The notes under the pieces: generated by a model | What the model was told of the DNA's origin: nothing | Databases searched by the model: none | Seen by the model: the letters and a program-made list of their open reading frames with translations, nothing else | Position numbers and translations under genes: made by a program | In this document: piece after piece, positions 1 through 9,199 of the stretch | How the letters are laid out: every line of letters begins with the position of its first letter | Position numbering within the stretch: position 1 is the stretch's first letter | Assembly (NCBI GenBank): GCA_041618535.1 | Contig: JBFKFP010000008.1 | Span: 1 to 35,557, forward strand | Direction: 5' to 3' | DNA length: 35,557 nucleotides | Origin: SHLJ01 sp041618535 | GTDB lineage: Bacteria > Bacteroidota > Bacteroidia > Flavobacteriales > Flavobacteriaceae

Positions 1-1396
1 AGTTATCCTGTCGGGCAGCCCTTATTCGGTAAGGGGAGATGAAGCTTTGATTCCAGATCTTTCGCAGATCAGGGGTAAGATCCCGTTGCTTGGGATATGT
101 TACGGAGCACAATACCTGGCTCAGTCGTCAGGTGGGCATGTAGCCTCCTCGAATATCCGTGAATACGGAAGAGCCAGATTAGCCGACATTCACAGGAACG
201 AGGTTTTCTTCAAGGGAATTACGGATGGCAGCCAGGTTTGGATGAGTCATAGTGATACCATCAGGGAGTTGCCGTCAAATGCCGAATTGCTGGCCTCGAC
301 CAACGACGTGGAGAATGCGGCATTCAGGTTACTGGATGAACCAACTTTCGGAATCCAGTTTCACCCGGAGGTATATCATACCACTGACGGAACCCAGCTC
401 ATTCATAATTTCCTGATCGATATAGCCGGGATACACCCAGACTGGACACCGGATTCCTTTGTTGATGAAACCGTTGAGGAATTAAAGGAAATACTTAAAG
501 ACGACAGGGTTGTTCTTGGTTTATCGGGAGGTGTAGACTCAACAGTGGCGGGCGTTCTGCTTAATAAAGCCATCGGAAAAAACCTCTTTTGCATTTTCGT
601 GAACAACGGCCTCCTCAGGAAGAATGAATTTGAAACGGTTCTACAGCAGTATGAAGGAATGGGACTGAACGTGAAGGGTGTTGACGCTTCGGCACGCTTT
701 TTGGGTGCCTTAAAAGGAATCAGTGATCCTGAAGAAAAAAGAAAGGCCATTGGCAGATCGTTCATTGAGGTATTTGATGATGAGGCTCATCGCATTGAAA
801 ATGTGAAGTGGCTGGCCCAGGGAACAATCTATCCAGACAGGATAGAAAGCGTATCCGCATCGGGAGGTCCGTCTGCTACTATAAAAAGCCATCACAATGT
901 TGGCGGTTTACCTGATTATATGAAGTTAGAGATAGTGGAGCCGCTGAAGACACTCTTTAAAGATGAGGTGAGGCGAGTTGGCAATACCCTAGGGATTGAC
1001 CCTCAGCTTTTAGGAAGGCATCCCTTTCCGGGACCTGGCCTGGGAATTAGGATTCTCGGAGATCTAACCCCTGAAAAAGTTCGTATATTACAAGAGGTGG
1101 ATGCCATTTTTATCAATGGTTTGCGGGAATGGAATCTTTACGATAAGATCTGGCAGGCCGGTGCTTTGTTGTTGCCGGTTAACAGCGTTGGTGTGATGGG
1201 GGATGAGCGAACGTATGAAAAATGCGTGGCTTTGCGGGCAGTTGAGAGCACAGATGGTATGACTGCAGACTGGGTTGATCTGCCGCATGAATTTCTTCAG
1301 AAAATATCCAATGAAATAATAAATAGGGTAAAAGGCGTTAATAGAGTAGTTTATGACATAAGTTCCAAACCACCTGCAACTATAGAATGGGAATAA
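1..1396 (+). CDS. guaA: GMP synthase (glutamine-hydrolysing), 5' end missing
   Basis: This enzyme converts XMP to GMP using glutamine and ATP, in cytoplasmic guanine nucleotide synthesis. The reading frame is open to the left edge: codons from position 2 encode VILSGSPYSV, a typical early GuaA segment, so the true start lies outside the window and roughly 45 residues are missing. The TTG at 47 is an internal codon, not the start. The glutamine amidotransferase nucleophile Cys is in GICYGAQ (codon 98-100). The PP-loop SGGVDS of the ATP pyrophosphatase domain is at 524-541. The dimerisation domain carries PFPGPGLGIRILGD, and the protein ends in the family-typical SSKPPATIEWE. The last 10 bases overlap the start of the LysM gene, suggesting translational coupling. 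Identification is secure. Confidence 0.97.
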   Translation, partial: VILSGSPYSVRGDEALIPDLSQIRGKIPLLGICYGAQYLAQSSGGHVASSNIREYGRARLADIHRNEVFFKGITDGSQVWMSHSDTIRELPSNAELLASTNDVENAAFRLLDEPTFGIQFHPEVYHTTDGTQLIHNFLIDIAGIHPDWTPDSFVDETVEELKEILKDDRVVLGLSGGVDSTVAGVLLNKAIGKNLFCIFVNNGLLRKNEFETVLQQYEGMGLNVKGVDASARFLGALKGISDPEEKRKAIGRSFIEVFDDEAHRIENVKWLAQGTIYPDRIESVSASGGPSATIKSHHNVGGLPDYMKLEIVEPLKTLFKDEVRRVGNTLGIDPQLLGRHPFPGPGLGIRILGDLTPEKVRILQEVDAIFINGLREWNLYDKIWQAGALLLPVNSVGVMGDERTYEKCVALRAVESTDGMTADWVDLPHEFLQKISNEIINRVKGVNRVVYDISSKPPATIEWE

Positions 1397-3330
1397 AAAG
1401 ATATATCACTTGCCTGCTGTTTCTTGCACTTCTTGTGCCAACCAGTGTTACACACGCACAGGATTACAAGACACACAGGGTTCAAGCCGGTGAGACAATA
1501 GAAAGCATCGCCAAGGTTTATATGGTCACACCATATGACATCTATGCGCTGAATCCTGATGCAAAATCGGGTCTTAAGCCAGAGATGCTTATTATCATAC
1601 CCAAATCGAAAGTGTTGGAGAATCCCACCGTGGAGGAGAAGCAGGAAGTAGTAGGGTACAGAACGCATCGGGTTAAAAGAAGGGAGACCCTGTTCAGTAT
1701 TGCCAAGAGATATGGCATCAGTGTAGAGGATATCAAGAAATACAATAAATGGCTGTACGCCCAAAACCTGAGGAAAGGAGATAGGCTGCAAATTCCGCAG
1801 ATGAGAACGGTGCGGGTAACCACTTCCCTCGAAAACACCATAAAATCATATGAAGTCCAGCCTCGGGAAGGCAAATGGCGAATAGCATACAAATTCGGGA
1901 TCACCATAGACGAATTGGAGAAACTGAATCCAAACCTTCCTGATACCCTAATGGTTGGCCAGGTTATCAATGTGCCCAATATTGCAGATAATGAAATAAA
2001 AACCCTTGACGACACCTATGGTTATTATACCGTTGAACCCAGGGAAGGCTTTTACCGGCTTAAGGTTAAACTGGGTTTGAGCCAGGAAGAATTGGAGGAA
2101 CTCAACCCCGAATTGAAAGTCGACGGCCTGAAGGCTGGAATGGTTTTGAAAGTGCCCAAGGATATTTCAGTCGACTCCAATTTGGAAAATGTGAACCGAA
2201 CAAATTTGAGTTCCACCATTAGTAATTTCGATAGAAGAAGAATAGCGCTGATGCTGCCTTTCCGATTGCACCGTATAGACTTTGATTCCATTCAGGAAGC
2301 ACGGGATATACTTCGAAAGGACTCTTATATGAATATTTCTGTAGATTTCCATACGGGCGTATTGATGGCTCTAGATTCTGCGAAGAGACTGGGCCTCTCC
2401 ACCCGGCTCGATGTCTTTGACACCGAGGCAAGGATAAATAAGGTTACCAGGATCCTGGATGAAAATGACTTTTCAGACTATGACGCTGTTATTGGGCCAT
2501 TTACCCCGGATAATTTCGACAGGGTAGCTGCAGGTCTTAGATCAAAGAATGTCCCGGTATTTGCATCGGTTTCAAATCCTAAGACCCTTTACAGTAACGT
2601 TTATCAAACCTTGCCTTCAGAAGAATTTCTTCGAAAAAAAATGATCGACTTCATAAAGAATGATCTGACAGATAGAAATATTCTTATAATTGCCGATTCA
2701 CAGCACAGGGGGATCAGTGATCGGTTGAATGCTGAACTGACCGGAGCAAAGCAAATTTTTTCGAGGAAGGATAAAAACGGCAGGGAGGCATATTATATTT
2801 TGGTTGAGGACCTTGAGAATACTCTGGAAAAGGGTAAGACTATCGTTATTCTGGAAACAAAGAATGAAGGCTTTGTCTCTAATGTGACCAGTATGCTAAG
2901 TGCGTTTAACGGTAAAGATTCTGAGACAGAGGATAGCAGGGAAATAATCCTTATGACCACAAACATGAATAAGGCATTTGAAGGGTCAAATATATCCAAT
3001 TATGACCTGTCCAGCTTAAAATTCCATTATCCGTCGGCTAACCGGTTCGATGATGATGATGGCAGAAGGAAAGGTTTTTTCATAAGGTATAAAGCAGAAT
3101 ACAAGGAGGAGCCAAATCGTTATGCGATAAGAGGATTTGATCTGACCATGGATATTTTATTGAGGTTGGCTAATGGAGATTCCCTCAGAGATTCTTCCGC
3201 GAGCGAGATCGAGACCGAATACATCGGTAATAAGTTCAGATACTCCAAGAAGATGTTCGGTGGCTATTACAACGAATCCGGATATATCGTTAAATTTGAT
3301 GATCTTAGAATAATTGAGGTAAAACAATGA
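1387..3330 (+). CDS. Exported LysM-repeat protein with periplasmic-binding (PBP1-like) domain
   Basis: The protein has 647 residues and a signal peptide (residues 1-25, ending THAQ). Four LysM-like peptidoglycan-binding repeats lie at about 27-72, 91-137, 152-197 and 212-257; repeats 1 and 2 are the most canonical (HRVQAGETIESIAK, HRVKRRETLFSIAKRYG). From about residue 284 (RRIALMLPFRL) to the end is an alpha/beta region resembling type 1 periplasmic-binding folds of amino-acid ABC transporter receptors, with segments such as VIGPFTPDNFDRVA and NVPVFASVSNP. This fusion is common in flavobacteria, where its ligand is unknown. A cell-wall-tethered periplasmic sensor or scaffold is my inference. 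It overlaps guaA by 10 bases and the OsmC gene by 4, so it is surely co-translated with them. No transporter permease is nearby. Confidence 0.85.
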   Translation: MGIKRYITCLLFLALLVPTSVTHAQDYKTHRVQAGETIESIAKVYMVTPYDIYALNPDAKSGLKPEMLIIIPKSKVLENPTVEEKQEVVGYRTHRVKRRETLFSIAKRYGISVEDIKKYNKWLYAQNLRKGDRLQIPQMRTVRVTTSLENTIKSYEVQPREGKWRIAYKFGITIDELEKLNPNLPDTLMVGQVINVPNIADNEIKTLDDTYGYYTVEPREGFYRLKVKLGLSQEELEELNPELKVDGLKAGMVLKVPKDISVDSNLENVNRTNLSSTISNFDRRRIALMLPFRLHRIDFDSIQEARDILRKDSYMNISVDFHTGVLMALDSAKRLGLSTRLDVFDTEARINKVTRILDENDFSDYDAVIGPFTPDNFDRVAAGLRSKNVPVFASVSNPKTLYSNVYQTLPSEEFLRKKMIDFIKNDLTDRNILIIADSQHRGISDRLNAELTGAKQIFSRKDKNGREAYYILVEDLENTLEKGKTIVILETKNEGFVSNVTSMLSAFNGKDSETEDSREIILMTTNMNKAFEGSNISNYDLSSLKFHYPSANRFDDDDGRRKGFFIRYKAEYKEEPNRYAIRGFDLTMDILLRLANGDSLRDSSASEIETEYIGNKFRYSKKMFGGYYNESGYIVKFDDLRIIEVKQ

Positions 3331-3731
3331 CTTCCAAAGTAACTTACCTTGGCGAGCTAAGGACCAAGAATCAGCATCTGAAATCAGGTAACATCTACAC
3401 CACAGACGCTCCTGTTGACAATAATGGCAAAGGTGAGGCGTTTTCACCTACAGATACCGTTGCCACCGGATTGGCCAACTGCATGCTAACTGTAATGGGC
3501 ATAAAAGCTGAGAAAATGAATATCGACCTTTCGGGAACAACAGCCGAGGTTACAAAGATAATGGCTTCCGATCCGCGAAGGATCTCAGAGATCATTATCA
3601 ATATCGATTTTCCTGTGCAAGCAGAAGAAAAAACGCGGGCTATCCTTGAGAATACCGCCAGGACTTGCCCGGTTATGCACAGTCTGCATCCTGATATCCG
3701 GAAGGTGGTGACCTTCAACTGGATGGAATGA
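3327..3731 (+). CDS. OsmC family protein
   Basis: This 134-residue protein matches the OsmC/Ohr fold in length and pattern. Two cysteines at family-conserved positions are visible: Cys52 in LANCMLTVMG and Cys114 in ARTCPVMHSL. In characterised members such a pair reduces organic or fatty acid hydroperoxides. There is no signal peptide, so it is cytoplasmic. The start ATG overlaps the stop of the LysM gene (ATGA) and its own stop overlaps the DUF922 gene in the same way, so three genes are translationally coupled behind guaA. It belongs to the general OsmC branch, not clearly Ohr; the substrate cannot be read from sequence. A role in peroxide detoxification is inference from the family. Confidence 0.9.
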   Translation: MTSKVTYLGELRTKNQHLKSGNIYTTDAPVDNNGKGEAFSPTDTVATGLANCMLTVMGIKAEKMNIDLSGTTAEVTKIMASDPRRISEIIINIDFPVQAEEKTRAILENTARTCPVMHSLHPDIRKVVTFNWME

Positions 3732-4261
3732 TTCATTATCTTCTTATTGTCTTATTGAGTTGCCTGGCTTGGCAGCAGGAGGAGCCTGTGCTGACCTGGA
3801 ATGCCGGGGACAAGATAGATTGGTCAGATTTTAAGGCTTCCCCACAGCGTCGGGCAGATGTTATTGCTGTAACGGCTTCCGGACTTTCTTTCGGATATTC
3901 CACGACCAGGCACCCCAATGGAAAGATAGAATACGAATTCGAAGTGAATGCTCATTTCTATCCCGAGAAATCATGGTATTGGCATGATCTGGTGAATTCA
4001 GTGACACTCGATCATGAAAGGTTGCATTTCGATATAACCGAACTTCATGCCAGGAAATTCAGAAAAAGGATCAGACAATTCAGGTTTACTTCGAACATCG
4101 ACCGGGAAATGGATGAACTCCATTCTGCCATACAGACCGAATTAAGGGAGATGCAACGTCTGTACGATAAAGAGACGAGCCATTCCAGGAAAGTTGAAAA
4201 ACAATCGGAATGGAATGTTCTGATAGCAACGGAACTTGAGAAGCTGAATGCCTATCGCTAA
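3728..4261 (+). CDS. DUF922-type putative secreted zinc protease
   Basis: The protein has 177 residues and a short hydrophobic N-terminus (residues 1-15, HYLLIVLLSCLAW) that looks like a signal peptide. A zincin-like HExxH motif is present as HERLH (residues 96-100), preceded by VTLDHE and followed by a charged helical stretch. This arrangement fits DUF922 proteins, which are proposed but, as far as I know, unproven zinc-dependent proteases. The third metal ligand cannot be assigned with certainty; Glu or His residues in the following helix (ITELHARKF) are candidates. It is the last gene of the guaA operon, overlapping the OsmC gene by 4 bases. No clear intrinsic terminator follows. Cys12 could suggest a lipoprotein, but the sequence before it (VLLSC) is only a weak lipobox. 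Confidence 0.75.
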   Translation: MIHYLLIVLLSCLAWQQEEPVLTWNAGDKIDWSDFKASPQRRADVIAVTASGLSFGYSTTRHPNGKIEYEFEVNAHFYPEKSWYWHDLVNSVTLDHERLHFDITELHARKFRKRIRQFRFTSNIDREMDELHSAIQTELREMQRLYDKETSHSRKVEKQSEWNVLIATELEKLNAYR

Positions 4262-4429
4262 TCAGTGAGAAGTTGACGAATTATTCATCGATCAAGCAAT
4301 TATTTTGTTGCATATGATCATTTCCTTCGGAATATCCTTTATTGTATTTGTCAACATGATAAAGGCTGCTGTTGACAGAAATTGTGAAATTTAGGGGTTT
4401 CGAAAGCCGGGTTCTTCGATTCAAATTTG

Positions 4430-4437
4430 TAATTTTG
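4430..4437 (+). promoter_or_regulatory. Putative pyrG promoter, -7 element TAATTTTG
   Basis: TAATTTTG matches the Bacteroidota -7 consensus TAnnTTTG exactly and lies 20 bases before the pyrG ATG. No good -33 TTG is found at 17-23 bases upstream, so the promoter may be weak or need an activator. The remainder of the 196-base gap 4262-4457 holds only short weak hairpins, and I see no terminator for the upstream operon there and no RNA gene. Confidence 0.5.
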
Positions 4438-4457
4438 TTCGCGTTTAACAGCGCAGG

Positions 4458-6092
4458 ATGACCAACACTACGAAATATGTTTTTGTAACCGGAGGGGTGA
4501 GTTCTTCACTCGGGAAGGGTATTATAGCCGCTTCTCTCGCTAAACTGCTTCAGGCGCAGGGTTACAGGACCACAATCCAGAAACTAGACCCTTATATCAA
4601 TGTCGATCCCGGAACCCTTAATCCCTATGAACACGGTGAATGTTATGTGACCGATGACGGAGCAGAGACCGACCTGGATCTTGGTCATTATGAACGTTTT
4701 CTGAATACCCCCACCTCACAGGCCAATAATGTGACAACCGGAAGGATATACCAGAGTGTTATAGAGAAGGAACGCAGGGGTGATTTCCTCGGCCGCACAG
4801 TGCAGGTTATCCCGCATATTACCGATGAGATCAAGCATCGTATTCAGCTGTTGGGCAAATCGGGGGAATATGACATCGTTATTACGGAAATAGGAGGTAC
4901 TGTTGGTGATATAGAATCCTTACCATATATAGAAGCGGTCAGGCAAATGAAATGGGACCTGGGAGAGCATAATACCATCGTGGTTCATCTGACACTTATC
5001 CCGTTTTTATCGGCAGCCCAGGAATTAAAGACAAAACCAACTCAGCACAGTGTAAAGACCTTGATGGAAAGCGGGGTACAGGCTGATGTTCTGGTTTGCA
5101 GGACCGAGCATGAATTAAGTGATAAGATCAAGATTAAACTGGCAAGGTTCTGCAATGTGCAGAAGGAAGCGGTCATTCAATCGATAGACGCGTCAACAAT
5201 TTACGATGTTCCTAACATGATGCTCGAGGAAGGTCTGGACAGCGTTGTACTTGAAAAACTAGGCCTGAGCAGTTCTACTCCTGATCTCAAAAGCTGGAAC
5301 GAATTCCTTGAACGCCATAAGAACCCCAAGGACGAGGTTACCATTGGTTTGATTGGCAAATACGTAGAATTGCAGGATTCTTATAAGTCTATCCTCGAAT
5401 CCTTCATCCATGCCGGTGCGGTAAATGAGATCCGGGTGAATGTAGAGTCCATTCATTCAGAGTACCTGAGTAAAGAAAATGTTAAACTAAAGCTCTCTCA
5501 TCTCGATGGGGTGCTGGTAGCTCCTGGTTTTGGAGAACGTGGTATTGAAGGAAAAATAGATGCAGTTCGCTATGTCAGGGAAAACAAGATCCCGTTTTTT
5601 GGAATTTGCCTCGGGATGCAGATGGCCGTAATTGAATATGCGAGGAATGTTCTTCGTTTAAAAGGTGCGAATTCGACCGAAATGGATGATAACGTGACTC
5701 ATCCTGTCATCGATCTAATGGAAGAGCAGAAGTCAGTTACCCGAAAAGGAGGTACTATGCGTTTGGGTGCATGGAAATGCCATATAAAGGAAGGTACCCT
5801 CGCCCACAGTATTTATGGAAAGACCAAGATCGACGAACGACACAGGCATCGATATGAGTATAACGATTCTTATCGCGACCAGATAGAAACTGCAGGGATG
5901 ACGGCTTCCGGGATTAATCCGGATACCGGACTGGTTGAGATAATCGAACTCACTGATCACCCCTGGTTTGTGGGGGTTCAGTATCATCCCGAATATAAAA
6001 GCACGGTTTCCAGTCCGCATCCATTGTTCGCAGCGTTTGTTAAGGCGGCATACGAATATTCGAAAAGAAAGAAGAATGTCACTTTGGCATAA
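4458..6092 (+). CDS. pyrG: CTP synthase
   Basis: CTP synthase makes CTP from UTP, ATP and glutamine, the last step of pyrimidine nucleotide synthesis. The 544-residue length is normal for the family. The N-terminal amidoligase domain opens with KYVFVTGGVSSSLGKGI, including the ATP-binding loop, followed by KLDPYINVDPGTLNPYEHGE. The C-terminal class I glutaminase domain has the nucleophile Cys384 in GICLGMQ and the His510/Glu512 pair in QYHPEYKS. All key residues are present. It is followed by yidC after 78 bases on the same strand, a pairing I recall from other Bacteroidota. The start ATG is supported by the immediately following conserved N-terminus. Confidence 0.98.
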   Translation: MTNTTKYVFVTGGVSSSLGKGIIAASLAKLLQAQGYRTTIQKLDPYINVDPGTLNPYEHGECYVTDDGAETDLDLGHYERFLNTPTSQANNVTTGRIYQSVIEKERRGDFLGRTVQVIPHITDEIKHRIQLLGKSGEYDIVITEIGGTVGDIESLPYIEAVRQMKWDLGEHNTIVVHLTLIPFLSAAQELKTKPTQHSVKTLMESGVQADVLVCRTEHELSDKIKIKLARFCNVQKEAVIQSIDASTIYDVPNMMLEEGLDSVVLEKLGLSSSTPDLKSWNEFLERHKNPKDEVTIGLIGKYVELQDSYKSILESFIHAGAVNEIRVNVESIHSEYLSKENVKLKLSHLDGVLVAPGFGERGIEGKIDAVRYVRENKIPFFGICLGMQMAVIEYARNVLRLKGANSTEMDDNVTHPVIDLMEEQKSVTRKGGTMRLGAWKCHIKEGTLAHSIYGKTKIDERHRHRYEYNDSYRDQIETAGMTASGINPDTGLVEIIELTDHPWFVGVQYHPEYKSTVSSPHPLFAAFVKAAYEYSKRKKNVTLA

Positions 6093-6170
6093 AGGTAAAA
6101 ATGGTTAGTTATTTGATCCATCAGTTGAGCTCTTCAAATTCCGAAGGCGGAAACAGCTAGATTTTAATCC

Positions 6171-8078
6171 ATGGAAGAAAAAAAATTAGATATCAATTCT
6201 ATTATCGGGTTTGTCCTTATTTTCCTGATCCTCATCTGGATGCTATATCAGAATGCACCTACCCCTGAGGAACTTGAAGCCCAGGAAAAGGAGCGACAGG
6301 AGCAGATAGATGAGGAAAAGCAAAATGAGACAGAGAAGCCCGGGGTTATTACACCGGCAGTAGAGGAGTTTACTGCTGCGGAAACCTCAGATTCCCTGGA
6401 GTTACTCAATTTACAAAATCAGCTTGGTGCGTTTGCATATTCTGCCACAAGGCCCTCTGCCGATGACGGTAAAGTAGAAATTGAAAATGATGTCCTCAAT
6501 CTGAGGATCAGTAAAAAAGGTGGATTCCTCTCAGAGGTTAAGCTAAAGAAGTTTTTTAACCATGACTCCCTGCCAATTTATCTCGTCAGGGACGATAATG
6601 TGGCCTTTAATATCAATTTCGGAACAACCGACAATAGAATATTGAACAGCCAGGACCTGTATTTTGAGCCGCAGCTGTCCAAAAGCGGTGAAAACCAGGT
6701 AGTGAGCATGAGGTTGAAGGTTTCTGAGGACAGGTATCTTGAATACAGATACGAGATTCGACCAGACGACTATATGATAGGGTTTACAATCCGTTCGCAG
6801 GGACTATCGGACGTGATCAATAGTTCAAGAGAGATCAACCTTGATTGGGCCCTCAGGGGTTACAGGCATGCTAAGAGCATATCTTACGAGAACAGGTATA
6901 CCAGGCTTACATATCAGTATGAAGGCGACAAGATCGACAAGCTATCACAGATGTCTGACGATGATGAGGTGGAGAGCGATGTCAACTGGATCTCATTCCG
7001 TCAGCACTTCTTCAGCTCTATCCTCGTTCCGGACCAGAGTTTCTCTAAGGTAGAGATGAAATCAACAGACCTTGTAAAGGATGAGGACATTGATACCCTT
7101 TATACCAAACGATTTGAAGCGAAACTTCCATTTGCTTTAAATGGAGGCGAATTCAATTCGAGTATGAACATGTACTACGGTCCCACAGATCACAGGGTTT
7201 TGAAGCAGTACGAAAAAAACTTAGAGGATAGTATTCCCTTTGGTTGGGGAATTTTCGGTTGGATAAATAAATCGATTTTTATACCTCTTTTCGCTTTCCT
7301 GAGCTCTGTATTTCCATATGGAATTGCCATTATTGTCATGACCATCGTGGTAAGACTCGTGCTTTCACCGGTGTTGTATAAATCTTATCTGTCCCAGGCA
7401 AAAATGAAAATTTTAAAACCTGAGATAACAGAAATCAATGAAAAGTATAAGGACAACCCGATGAAACGCCAGCAGGAAACCATGGCCCTTTACAGCAAAG
7501 CAGGTGCCAGTCCGTTGAGCGGATGTCTGCCGGCTCTGTTGCAGTTACCCGTCTTTTATGCCTTGTTCATGTTCTTCCCCACGGCATTCGATCTGAGAAG
7601 AAAGAGCTTTTTGTGGGCAGACGATCTTTCCTCATATGACACCATTGCGGAACTGCCATTCCGTATTCCATTTTATGGCGATCATGTCAGCCTGTTTCCC
7701 ATCCTGGCTGCCGTCGCCATCTTCTTTTATATGAAAATGACAACCGGCCAGCAGGTCACTGCCCAGCCAACTCAGGAAGGAATGCCCGACATGCAAAAGA
7801 TGATGAAGATCATGATCTATTTCTCGCCTTTGCTGATGCTTGTCTTCTTTAATAACTACGCGAGCGGACTGAGCCTGTATTATTTTATTTCAAATTTGAT
7901 CACCATTGGAATTATGATTGTCATCAAGCAGTATATTCTTGATGAAGACAAAATTCATGCTACTATACAGGAGAAGAAAAAAAGGCCGAGGAAAGAGAAC
8001 AGGTTCCAGAGGAAGATGAAAGAGATGATGGAGCAGGCCGAACAGCAGAAACAACAGCAGCAAAAACGCAAGCGCTAA
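6171..8078 (+). CDS. yidC: Membrane protein insertase YidC
   Basis: YidC inserts and folds inner-membrane proteins, alone or with SecYEG. The 635 residues follow the Gram-negative layout: an N-terminal membrane segment (about residues 10-26), a charged linker, a large periplasmic domain (about 100-350) and a C-terminal Oxa1-like core with several membrane helices. The hydrophilic-groove arginine is Arg395 in VVRLVLSPV, and the core shows the family stretch SPLSGCLPALLQLPVFYALF. The tail after the last helix is strongly basic and Gln-rich (about residues 600-635), the kind of extension that contacts ribosomes in some Oxa1/YidC proteins; that function is inference here. A perfect terminator hairpin follows directly. 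Confidence 0.97.
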   Translation: MEEKKLDINSIIGFVLIFLILIWMLYQNAPTPEELEAQEKERQEQIDEEKQNETEKPGVITPAVEEFTAAETSDSLELLNLQNQLGAFAYSATRPSADDGKVEIENDVLNLRISKKGGFLSEVKLKKFFNHDSLPIYLVRDDNVAFNINFGTTDNRILNSQDLYFEPQLSKSGENQVVSMRLKVSEDRYLEYRYEIRPDDYMIGFTIRSQGLSDVINSSREINLDWALRGYRHAKSISYENRYTRLTYQYEGDKIDKLSQMSDDDEVESDVNWISFRQHFFSSILVPDQSFSKVEMKSTDLVKDEDIDTLYTKRFEAKLPFALNGGEFNSSMNMYYGPTDHRVLKQYEKNLEDSIPFGWGIFGWINKSIFIPLFAFLSSVFPYGIAIIVMTIVVRLVLSPVLYKSYLSQAKMKILKPEITEINEKYKDNPMKRQQETMALYSKAGASPLSGCLPALLQLPVFYALFMFFPTAFDLRRKSFLWADDLSSYDTIAELPFRIPFYGDHVSLFPILAAVAIFFYMKMTTGQQVTAQPTQEGMPDMQKMMKIMIYFSPLLMLVFFNNYASGLSLYYFISNLITIGIMIVIKQYILDEDKIHATIQEKKKRPRKENRFQRKMKEMMEQAEQQKQQQQKRKR

Positions 8079-8091
8079 GGTTGAAAAAAAT

Positions 8092-8124
8092 AAAAAGCCT
8101 TCTGAAACATTCAGAAGGCTTTTT
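8092..8124. terminator. Bidirectional intrinsic terminator between yidC and the FAS1 gene
   Basis: A perfect 15-bp inverted repeat (AAAAAGCCTTCTGAA at 8092-8106 and TTCAGAAGGCTTTTT at 8110-8124) encloses a 3-base ACA loop. It has A-runs on one side and T-runs on the other, so it can end transcription from both converging genes. Confidence 0.92.
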
Positions 8125-8147
8125 CGCTATTAATCAAATCCTGCCTC

Positions 8148-9128
8148 TTACAGCGGAGGTAGAATAACTTTATCAATTGCATGAATCACGCCGTTAAACG
8201 CCTGAACGTTTGTAGCGATTATATTGGATACACGGTTATTGGCGTCAATTACCTGGGCACCTGAATCTAACGAGATGCTGATTTCTCCTCCTAGTGTTCC
8301 CACTGTCTGACCTTGTGACAGATCTTCGGCACGAACGTTAGCTGCAGCTACTGCATGGTAATCTAGAGTGGCTTTTAATACTGGCTCATCAATGTCACTA
8401 AGAGAATCGATATTCAATTCAACCAATAGGTCAGCAAAAGCCTGATTAGTTGGCGCGAACACGGTGAAAGGAGCCGGTGAATCTGTGGTTGACAGAGTTG
8501 TTACGTAATCAAATGTCAGGTCTTCTCTGGTAAGTGCTGAGACCAGGGTACCGAAAGTTGAGTCTGCAGTTGCAAAAGTTACAACAGTTGGCAGCCCGAT
8601 TACGGAATCGATGATATGCACTACTCCATTTGAAGCTGGTACGTCTGCACTGCTGACAGTTGAAACACCGTTGAAAGTCACACCATTATCAGTGTTGAAG
8701 TACAAACTTAGGTTATCGCCGTCTGGGTTGGTAGCCATGGTCGATGTGTAACCGGATCCTAAAGTTGCTAAATCACCAGATTCAACAGTACCAGTAATCA
8801 CGTGGTTCAATAATATATTGCTGAGAACATCCGTAGGCACATCTTCAAGGCTTGCAAAACCATTAGCAGCCAAGAAAGCGTTGAATGCATTGTTAGTTGG
8901 GGCTAATACGGTATAGTTACCTCCGCTAAGTACATTAACCAGGTCACCATCGGCGGCTTGAAGCGCTTCAACCAAAGTGCTTAATTCAGGAGTGGCTACT
9001 GCCAGCTCAACCAGATTTTGTTGTTGGGGCTGAAGGTTGTTATTGTCATCATCGCTGCATGAGAGCGTGAGAGTGGATACCAAAAATAAGATTGGAATGA
9101 TCTTTGGAACGTTAAAAATAAATTTCAT
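8148..9128 (-). CDS. Fasciclin (FAS1) two-domain lipoprotein
   Basis: The protein has 326 residues and a type II signal peptide with Cys24 in STLTLSCSDDDNN. The acidic run right after the Cys resembles the lipoprotein export signal that sends lipoproteins to the cell surface in flavobacteria. Two FAS1 domains follow, at about 36-178 and 180-326. Each has the first FAS1 box (YTVLAPTNNAF at 72-82, FTVFAPTNQAF at 221-231) and the second (VVHIIDSVI, VIHAIDKVI), plus the central His (LNHVITG, DYHAVAA). FAS1 domains mediate adhesion or matrix contact in characterised proteins; the partner here is unknown. It is monocistronic, facing yidC across a terminator and divergent from the MORN gene. Confidence 0.93.
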   Translation of the reverse strand: MKFIFNVPKIIPILFLVSTLTLSCSDDDNNNLQPQQQNLVELAVATPELSTLVEALQAADGDLVNVLSGGNYTVLAPTNNAFNAFLAANGFASLEDVPTDVLSNILLNHVITGTVESGDLATLGSGYTSTMATNPDGDNLSLYFNTDNGVTFNGVSTVSSADVPASNGVVHIIDSVIGLPTVVTFATADSTFGTLVSALTREDLTFDYVTTLSTTDSPAPFTVFAPTNQAFADLLVELNIDSLSDIDEPVLKATLDYHAVAAANVRAEDLSQGQTVGTLGGEISISLDSGAQVIDANNRVSNIIATNVQAFNGVIHAIDKVILPPL

Positions 9129-9153
9129 TTCTTTGAGTTTTAATGTTATTGAG

Positions 9154-9161
9154 CAAAAATA
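9154..9161 (-). promoter_or_regulatory. Putative FAS1-gene promoter, -7 element TATTTTTG
   Basis: On the minus strand TATTTTTG matches TAnnTTTG exactly, 25 bases before the FAS1 ATG. No clear -33 TTG at the expected spacing. The same 71-base gap must also contain the promoter for the divergent gene at 9200; TAACTTTA (9185-9192, one mismatch, with TTG at 9164-9166 18 bases upstream) is a weak candidate. Confidence 0.5.
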
Positions 9162-9199
9162 AATTGGTTGAACAACTATTTGTTTAACTTTATGTTAAA

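Noticed and set aside
4262..4457. Small RNA or riboswitch in the longest intergenic gap
   Set aside because: Only 4-5 bp hairpins (for example TTCC/GGAA around 4321-4332) were seen, with no T-run and no conserved aptamer-like pattern that I could recognise.
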